Assembly: GCA_039679885.1 (NCBI GenBank)
Contig: JBDKUC010000389.1
Span: 1-37,483 of the forward strand
Direction of reading: 5' to 3'
Source of the DNA: JAJFUI01 sp039679885
GTDB lineage: Bacteria; Planctomycetota; Planctomycetia; Pirellulales; Thermoguttaceae
Length of the DNA stretch: 37,483 bases
Shown: piece by piece, positions 32,070 through 37,483 of the stretch
Numbering within the stretch: the stretch's first letter is position 1
How the letters are laid out: each line of letters begins with the position of its first letter
Position numbers and translations under genes: made by a program
The notes under the pieces: generated by a model
Seen by the model: the letters and a program-made list of their open reading frames with translations, nothing else
Database searches by the model: none
What the model was told of the DNA's origin: nothing

Positions 32070-33431
32070 ATGGACCCCAATGAACTGCTTCGCGTTGTGG
32101 ATACGATTCACCGCGATAAAAATATCGACAAAGAGATCGTCTTCGAGGGCATCGAGGCCGCGCTGGTTTCCGCCGCTAAGAAGCACTACGGAGAGGATGC
32201 GGATATCGTCGTCCAGATCGATCGCGCTAGCGGCGCCATCCAGGGCAGCCACAACGGCGTCCCGATGGCCCCGGCCGAAATGGCCGAGCGGATCGGCGCC
32301 CAGACGGCCAAGCAGGTTAGGATTCAGAAGATCCGCGAAGCCGAACGAGATGCCTTGTATGACGAATACGAGGAGCTCAAGGGCCAGCTGATCACCGGCG
32401 TCGTTCAACGTTACGAAGGTGGCGCGGCCACGGTTACGCTGACCAACGTCGAGGCGATTCTCCCGAAGGGCGAGCAAATCCCCGGCGAAGCCCATCACGC
32501 CAACGAACGTGTCCGGGCAACGGTCTACGAAGTCAAGAAGGCTGGCAGCCGGGTGAAAGTCATCCTCAGCCGGACCAAGCCGCAGTTGGTCCAGCGGCTG
32601 TTCGAGCAGGAAATCCCCGAAATCGCCGAAGGTGTGATCGAGATCCGCGCCATCGCTCGAGAGCCCGGATACCGCACGAAGGTGGCCGTCAGTAGCACCG
32701 ACCAGCGGGTCGATTGCGTCGGCGCGTGCGTCGGCGTTCGCGGCAACCGGATTAAGAATATCGTCGACGAACTGTCCGGCGAGCGGATCGACATCGTTCG
32801 TTACAGCGACGACATGCAGGTGCTGATTCCGAACGCCCTGCAACCGGCCGAAGTCGAAGAAGTGATCCTCTGCCAGATGTTGGGGCGAGCGATCGTGCTC
32901 GTGCAAGAGGATCAGCTTTCGCTGGCCATCGGCCGCCGCGGGCAGAACGTCCGCCTCGCCAGCAAGCTTTGCGGCTGGGACATTGAGATCATGACCCGCG
33001 AAGAGTTGGACGAGCAGATCGAGCAGGCGGTTGCCGGCTACTCGTCGATCGAAGGGGTCGAGCCCGAGTTGGCCGAGCGGCTCGTTGGCGAGGGCTTCCT
33101 CTCGTACGACGACCTCGAAGTGATCGAGCCCGATGCCCTGATGGAGATGGGCGGCCTGACTGCGGAGCAGGTCGACCAGATCGTGCGGCAGGCGGAAGTG
33201 AAGGCGAGCCAGGCCGAGCGCGTGGCTGCCGAGCAGCGCCGTCAGCAGAGCGAGCAAGATCGCTTGCAGGCGGCCGAGACGGCAGATACGCCGGCGACGC
33301 AGCCCGCCTATTATGCCGACGTGCAGCCGGCGGAAGCGGCCCCCGAAGTCGGTGAGGCGGCGCCCGCCGCCGTGGCTTCCAGTGAAGAAAATCACGTTGC
33401 GCCGGAGACGTCCGATGACGCCACCCCGTAA
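32070..33431 (+). CDS. nusA: Transcription termination/antitermination factor NusA
   Basis: 453 residues from ATG 32070, preceded by GAGG and a second GAG; the frame open to 32022 has no better start. N-terminal RNA polymerase-binding domain (MDPNELLRVVDTIHRDKNIDKEI), S1 domain (~residues 108-175, KGQLITGVVQRYEGGAATV), KH1 and KH2 (GACVGVRGNRIKNIVDEL, LAIGRRGQNVRLASKL), then a helix-hairpin-helix-like region (VEPELAERLVGEGFLSYDDLEV) and an Ala/Glu-rich acidic tail. It binds RNA polymerase and nascent RNA in pausing, termination and antitermination. First gene of the operon with infB 66 bp downstream. rimP, often first in this operon, is absent here. Confidence 0.95.
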   Translation: MDPNELLRVVDTIHRDKNIDKEIVFEGIEAALVSAAKKHYGEDADIVVQIDRASGAIQGSHNGVPMAPAEMAERIGAQTAKQVRIQKIREAERDALYDEYEELKGQLITGVVQRYEGGAATVTLTNVEAILPKGEQIPGEAHHANERVRATVYEVKKAGSRVKVILSRTKPQLVQRLFEQEIPEIAEGVIEIRAIAREPGYRTKVAVSSTDQRVDCVGACVGVRGNRIKNIVDELSGERIDIVRYSDDMQVLIPNALQPAEVEEVILCQMLGRAIVLVQEDQLSLAIGRRGQNVRLASKLCGWDIEIMTREELDEQIEQAVAGYSSIEGVEPELAERLVGEGFLSYDDLEVIEPDALMEMGGLTAEQVDQIVRQAEVKASQAERVAAEQRRQQSEQDRLQAAETADTPATQPAYYADVQPAEAAPEVGEAAPAAVASSEENHVAPETSDDATP

Positions 33432-33497
33432 CGGAGAGAGAGTCCGAAACAACGCAGATCGATCGAGCGACGCCCCTTACCCCCAGGAAAAGGCCCC

Positions 33498-36359
33498 GTG
33501 CCCATCCGTATCTACTCCCTTGCGAAACAACTTAAGCTCGACAGCAAAGTGCTCGTCGAGATATGCACCCGGGCTGGGGTGACGGGGAAAGGGTCTGCGC
33601 TCGCCAGCCTGACCGACGAAGAGATGGCGAAGGTCACGGCGTTTATCAATGGCGGCAAGGCCGGCCGGGCCGCCAGCGCCGCTGCGGCTGCCGGGATCGA
33701 AACCGAGACGCCGCCCACGCCGCCGGCCTTCCGTCGCGAAGATTATATCGCGCCGGCCGGCACGGTGGCCGGCAAGATACGCGTTCTGCCGCCGAACCGT
33801 CCGCATCCGCCCATCACCATCAAGAAGAAGGCCGAGGCCGCCCCGCCGCCGGAGCCTGCAACGCCGCCGCCCCCGCCGCCGATCGAAGTCGAGCCGCAGC
33901 CGCCTGTGGTCGAGCAGCCGCCGGTCGAGCCGCAAGAGCCGCCAGTGAAGGTCGAGCAGCCGCCCAAGAAGATCGGCGATGCGCCGATGCGGTTCGAACG
34001 TACGGCTGCGCTGCCGCGAAGGCCGGTGGTTCTGCCCTCGAAGCCGTCCGCCAAGAACAAAGGCAAGGAAGGCGGCAGATCGCGAGATCGCGAGGATCGC
34101 GATCGGGGACCGGCCATCAAGCTGGCGCCGCTGCCGGCCGCCAAACGGCCGTTGCGACCCAAGGCGGCCGAGCCCGCCCCGCAGAAGCCCGACATCAAGC
34201 TGCCGGCCGACGCCATCCGCGCCGGCAGGGCTGGCAGCAAGCCACTTTCCGAGCATCTCCGCAAGCACGAACAAAAGCGGATGGCGGCCGAAGCCGCAAA
34301 GGTCTCGCCGCGCAAGGAAACCACCGGCAAGACGCCTCCGGCCGTGGGGCTTCCCGGCCACGAGCGCCGTCGCGGCGGCCGCGGTGTGGTGGCCGGGCAC
34401 GGAGAAGAAGGGGAAGCCGGCGGCGCGGTTACCCTGGGCGGTCGTGAGCAACGCCAACTGAAACGCAAGAAGGCGGCGGGCGTCCGACGCCGCAAGCCTG
34501 AGGAAGGCGAGGAAGACAGCGGCCTGTCCTCGCTGCGAAGGCGCACGCACATCCGTCGGACCGGCGCCAATACGGCCGCCCCGCGGAAGGAAAACGTGAC
34601 GATCAGCCTGCCGTGCACCGTGCGGAGCTTCTCCGAGGCGATCGGTGTTCCGGCCCGGGAGATCCTCGCCAAGCTTCTGGCCCTCGGCACGATGAGCAAC
34701 ATCGCGGCCACGCTGGATGCGGAAATGGCCGAACTCCTGGCCGTCGAGTTGGGCGTCCAGGTCAATTTCCATCGCCCGGTGAATCTCGAACAGCAAGTCA
34801 TTCAATCGCTGGAAGGCGAGGACGACCCCGAGAAGCTCATTCCGCGGCCGCCGATCGTCACCTTCCTCGGCCATGTCGACCACGGGAAGACGTCGCTGTT
34901 GGACCGGATCATCGGCATCGATGTGGCCAAGCACGAGAAGGGCGGCATCACCCAGCACATCCGCGCCTACCGCGTCGAGAAGGACGGCAAGGCCGTGGCG
35001 TTCGTCGACACGCCGGGCCACGAGGCCTTCACCGAGATGCGGGCCCGCGGGGCTAACGTGACCGACATCGCCGTGCTGGTTGTCGCTGCTGACGACGGCG
35101 TCATGCCGCAAACCGAAGAAGCGATCAGTCACGCCCGGGCGGCTGAGGTCCCGATCGTCGTCGCCATGAACAAGATCGATCTGCCTGGCGCGAACGTCCA
35201 GCGCACGTACGAGCAGTTGGCGGCCAACGAATTGCTGCCTAGCGAGTGGGGCGGCGAGACGGAAGTCGTCAAGACCAGCGCCACCACGGGCGAAGGCATC
35301 GACAATCTGATCGAGACGTTGCTGACCGTGGCCGAGTTGCACGAATACAAGGCCGACCCGACGCGACCGGCCTGCGGCACGTGCCTGGAGTCCGAATTGC
35401 ACGAAGGCCGCGGCGTCGTGGCCAAGCTCTTGGTCCGCAAGGGAACGCTGCGGAACGGCGACATCGTCGTCTGCGGCAGCGCGTTCGGCCGCGTCAAGGC
35501 GATGTACGACACGCTGAACCCGCGGAAGAAGCACGAGGAGGCCGGCCCCTCGACTCCTGTCAATGTCACCGGTCTCGATTCGGCTCCGGGGGCGGGCGAT
35601 CGCTTCTACGTCCTGCAGGACATCAGCCAGGCCCGGCAACTGGCCGAGCAACGGGCCGCCGAGGCCCGCGTCCGCGAGTTGGGCAACGTCCAGCCGCACG
35701 TCACCCTCGAGAACCTGTTCGAGCGGCTGGGGCAAGAGAGCCGCGTCCAGACGCTGAACATCATTCTCCGCGCGGACGTCCGCGGCTCGATCGAGGCGAT
35801 TCGCAAGGAACTGACGAAGCTCCAGCACCCGGAAGTGCAGATCAAGGTTCTCCAAGCGACCGTGGGCGGCATCACCGAAGCCGACGTCCATCTGGCCCAC
35901 GCGTCCGATGCGGTCATCATCGGGTTCTCGGTGGTGCCCGACGAAAAGGCCCGGGCGCTGGCCGACAAACTTGGCGTCCAGGTCCGCCGCTACGACATCA
36001 TTTACCAGGTGACCGACGACCTGAAGGCGGCCCTGGAAGGGATGCTCAAGCCCGAGAAGCATGAGAAGGAACTGGGCCGGGCGTTGGTGCAGCAGGTGTT
36101 CCACATCAGCCGCGTCGGCAGCGTGGCCGGTTGCCGCGTGTTGACCGGCGCCGTCCAGCGCGACGGCCGCGCCCGCCTGATTCGCGACAGCCGTGTGATC
36201 GGCGATTACGGAATCGAATCGCTCCGCCGCGAGAAGGACGACGCCCGCGAAGTTCGCGAGGGCTACGAATGCGGCATCCGGTTGTCGGGCTTCAACGATC
36301 TCAAGGAAGGGGACCTGCTCGAAGTGTACAAGATCGAGGAAATCGCCAGAACATTTTGA
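33498..36359 (+). CDS. infB: Translation initiation factor IF-2
   Basis: 953 residues from GTG 33498 (MPIRIYSLAKQLKLDSKVLV, the conserved IF2-N start). A long Pro/Ala/Lys/Glu-rich linker (~residues 85-350, including PPPPEPATPPPPPP) precedes a second IF2-N-like domain, then the GTPase: G1 GHVDHGKTS from residue 458, DTPGHEAF, and NKIDLPG. Domains II-IV follow. It delivers fMet-tRNA to the 30S subunit and promotes subunit joining. Length and linker are ordinary for a planctomycete. GGAAAAGG is the weak ribosome site before the GTG. Confidence 0.96.
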   Translation: MPIRIYSLAKQLKLDSKVLVEICTRAGVTGKGSALASLTDEEMAKVTAFINGGKAGRAASAAAAAGIETETPPTPPAFRREDYIAPAGTVAGKIRVLPPNRPHPPITIKKKAEAAPPPEPATPPPPPPIEVEPQPPVVEQPPVEPQEPPVKVEQPPKKIGDAPMRFERTAALPRRPVVLPSKPSAKNKGKEGGRSRDREDRDRGPAIKLAPLPAAKRPLRPKAAEPAPQKPDIKLPADAIRAGRAGSKPLSEHLRKHEQKRMAAEAAKVSPRKETTGKTPPAVGLPGHERRRGGRGVVAGHGEEGEAGGAVTLGGREQRQLKRKKAAGVRRRKPEEGEEDSGLSSLRRRTHIRRTGANTAAPRKENVTISLPCTVRSFSEAIGVPAREILAKLLALGTMSNIAATLDAEMAELLAVELGVQVNFHRPVNLEQQVIQSLEGEDDPEKLIPRPPIVTFLGHVDHGKTSLLDRIIGIDVAKHEKGGITQHIRAYRVEKDGKAVAFVDTPGHEAFTEMRARGANVTDIAVLVVAADDGVMPQTEEAISHARAAEVPIVVAMNKIDLPGANVQRTYEQLAANELLPSEWGGETEVVKTSATTGEGIDNLIETLLTVAELHEYKADPTRPACGTCLESELHEGRGVVAKLLVRKGTLRNGDIVVCGSAFGRVKAMYDTLNPRKKHEEAGPSTPVNVTGLDSAPGAGDRFYVLQDISQARQLAEQRAAEARVRELGNVQPHVTLENLFERLGQESRVQTLNIILRADVRGSIEAIRKELTKLQHPEVQIKVLQATVGGITEADVHLAHASDAVIIGFSVVPDEKARALADKLGVQVRRYDIIYQVTDDLKAALEGMLKPEKHEKELGRALVQQVFHISRVGSVAGCRVLTGAVQRDGRARLIRDSRVIGDYGIESLRREKDDAREVREGYECGIRLSGFNDLKEGDLLEVYKIEEIARTF

Positions 36360-36360
36360 G

Positions 36361-36443
36361 CAGTGGCTAGTGGCTAGTGGTTAGCGGCTAGTCACGAAAC
36401 CGTGCTTCCGTTACGAGCCACGAACCACCAACCACCAGCCACT
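36361..36443. repeat. Heptamer repeat and inverted complement between infB and rbfA
   Basis: 36361-36395 is five 7-base units: CAGTGGC, TAGTGGC, TAGTGGT, TAGCGGC, TAGTCAC. The last ~30 bases before the rbfA ATG (GAACCACCAACCACCAGCCACT) are a degenerate reverse complement of the same motif, so the two can pair. The consensus matches the last unit of the purL array (6766-6772). No Shine-Dalgarno exists in this gap. Confidence 0.82.
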
Positions 36444-36893
36444 ATGTCCCGCCGCTTGGAAAAAGCCGCCGCCGCCATCCGCGAAGTCGTGAGCATGGCG
36501 ATCTTGGCCGAGTTGAACGACCCTCGCGTCCGCGACGTCACCGTGACGTACGTCGAGGTGTCGGCCGACCTGCGCTACGCCAAAGTCCACGTTTCCGTGA
36601 TGGGCGACGAGACGAAGCAGAAGCTTTCGCTCCGGGGGTTGCAGAGCGCCGCCGGTTTTCTTCAAGCGAAGATCGCGGAACGGATCGACATCCGCTACAC
36701 GCCTCGCCTCAGCTTCCTCTTGGATCAGGGCGTGAAGAAATCGATCGCCGTCGCAAAGATCCTGCGCGAGGTCTTGCCGGAGCAGCCATCGGACGACGAC
36801 GCGGACCAACCGGACGCCGACGGCGGCGACGCCGAGCCCGAAACGCCAGACCAGGGAACTTCCCCCTCTGAACCCAGCAAGCCAACGCCATGA
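36444..36893 (+). CDS. rbfA: 30S ribosome-binding factor A
   Basis: 149 residues from ATG 36444. Conserved RbfA features: SRRLEKAAAAIREVVSMAIL, NDPRVRDVTVTYVEVSADLRYAKVHVSV, and GFLQAKIAERIDIRYTPRLSFLLDQGVKKS. It acts in late maturation of 16S rRNA and cold adaptation. The C-terminus (~35 residues of DDDADQPDADGGDAEPETPDQG type) is a long acidic tail. The start codon has no ribosome site and directly follows a repeat (36361-36443). Its last four bases overlap the next gene. Confidence 0.93.
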   Translation: MSRRLEKAAAAIREVVSMAILAELNDPRVRDVTVTYVEVSADLRYAKVHVSVMGDETKQKLSLRGLQSAAGFLQAKIAERIDIRYTPRLSFLLDQGVKKSIAVAKILREVLPEQPSDDDADQPDADGGDAEPETPDQGTSPSEPSKPTP

Positions 36894-37483
36894 CGAACCA
36901 GAACCGTGCAGCCCAGTTCGCGAAGCTTCACAAGGTGCTGAAGAAGCACTATAAGGCATCGCCTACGAATGCGGCGCGAACGGTGATCGAGCATCTGCTG
37001 TTCGCCTGCTGCCTCGAAGACGCTCCGCACGACGCCGCCGAGGAAGCGTTCGCATCGCTGGTGCACACGTTCTTCGATTGGAATGAAGTCCGCGTCACCT
37101 CGATCTCCGAGCTGTCCGAGGTCATGACCTGCCTCGCCGATCCGCGAGCGGCGGCCAACCGCGTGAAACGCGTGCTGCACGCCGTTTTCGAGGCCACGTT
37201 CAAGTTCGATCTGGAGGACTTGCGGAAGAAGAACCTCGGCCCTACCGTCCAGTGGCTCGAAAAACTCGACGGCACGACTCGCTTCACCGTCGCCTACGTC
37301 GTCCAGGCGGGCCTCGAAGGGCACTCGATCCCGATCGACGCGGGCACGATGGCCGTGCTCCGGGTGCTCGATCTCGTCAGCGACAAGGACGCCGACGCCG
37401 GCGTCGTGCCTGGCCTCGAGCGTGCCGTGCCCAAGTCCAAGGGAGTCGAGTTCGGGTCGCTGTTGCACGAACTGGGCGCCCAG
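36890..37483 (+). CDS. Endonuclease III-like (HhH-GPD fold) protein, probably non-catalytic (partial, 3' end outside window)
   Basis: 198 residues to the window edge, starting in the ATGA overlap with the rbfA stop (36890-36893), so translation is coupled. The order of helices resembles the HhH-GPD superfamily: RTVIEHLLFACCLEDAP, DPRAAANRVKRVLHAVFEATF, then the hairpin region LEKLDGTTRFTVAYVV and IPIDAGTMAVLRVLDLV. Asp150 in PIDAG fits the catalytic aspartate of endonuclease III (VDTH), but the lysine of the hairpin (LPGVGRKTA in Nth) is replaced by phenylalanine (Phe132). A glycosylase/lyase activity is therefore unlikely; a DNA- or RNA-binding role is possible. No [4Fe-4S] cluster can be seen before the edge. 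Confidence 0.72.
   Translation, partial: MTNQNRAAQFAKLHKVLKKHYKASPTNAARTVIEHLLFACCLEDAPHDAAEEAFASLVHTFFDWNEVRVTSISELSEVMTCLADPRAAANRVKRVLHAVFEATFKFDLEDLRKKNLGPTVQWLEKLDGTTRFTVAYVVQAGLEGHSIPIDAGTMAVLRVLDLVSDKDADAGVVPGLERAVPKSKGVEFGSLLHELGAQ

Noticed and set aside
32001..33452. Minus-strand frame over nusA (483 codons)
   Set aside because: Antisense shadow; nusA on the plus strand is unambiguous.
33477..36104. Long minus-strand frame over infB (875 codons)
   Set aside because: Antisense to a clear IF-2; repetitive Arg/Leu/Gly-rich translation typical of shadows in GC-rich DNA.

Overview
The window is GC-rich, gene-dense chromosomal DNA that reads like a planctomycete, probably from the Pirellulales/Lacipirellulaceae side of the phylum, although the order is a guess. 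The pointers are a giant secreted protein ending in a DUF1559 pseudopilin-type domain, several secreted proteins without a recognisable family, a YchF-like GTPase of divergent type, a MoxR/DUF58/transglutaminase cassette, and RAYT-type transposase DNA with dispersed palindromes. No rRNA, tRNA, CRISPR array, phage or plasmid module is visible. Thirty genes are called; the first (minus strand) and last (plus strand) run off the window.

Layout. 1-3.1 kb: an iron-type ABC lipoprotein (partial), a secreted HExxH protein, a repeat-filled gap, and a two-gene minus-strand operon (HicB-like protein plus HTH protein). 3.2-7.9 kb: tyrA and purL, which look as if they once overlapped and are now separated by an 829-bp insertion/duplication that carries an orphan HicB gene and a hairpin array. 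7.9-12.5 kb: a minus-strand sugar operon (LacI regulator, GRP-type transporter, ribokinase, perhaps a membrane protein) behind a clear promoter and operator. 12.9-15.9 kb: secreted and membrane unknowns, a stand-alone CheY, and a DUF481 outer-membrane protein. 16.1-19.7 kb: an MFS-PlsC fusion followed by an acyl-activating enzyme, together a split Aas-like phospholipid remodelling pair. 19.9-25.0 kb: secreted protein, DUF1559 protein, lipoprotein, small membrane protein. 25.1-30.5 kb: moxR, DUF58 and transglutaminase genes, interrupted between moxR and DUF58 by a 662-bp RAYT element with inverted REP composites. 30.6-31.7 kb: YchF-like gene. 31.8-37.5 kb: nusA-infB-rbfA and a translationally coupled endonuclease III-like gene.

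The main unusual theme is the density and variety of small palindromic and tandem repeats. At least eight different palindrome families lie in the gaps, and two repeats are inside the purL reading frame, exactly at interdomain linkers. A 7-bp tandem repeat (core AGTGG) occurs both in purL and directly in front of rbfA. One of the palindrome families flanks the only transposase in the window, so it is the best candidate for the mobilising enzyme of that family. The second theme is regulation: several clean sigma70-type promoters can be read by eye, including a divergent pair (hicB-like/tyrA) whose -10 boxes end six bases before the start codons, implying leaderless mRNAs.
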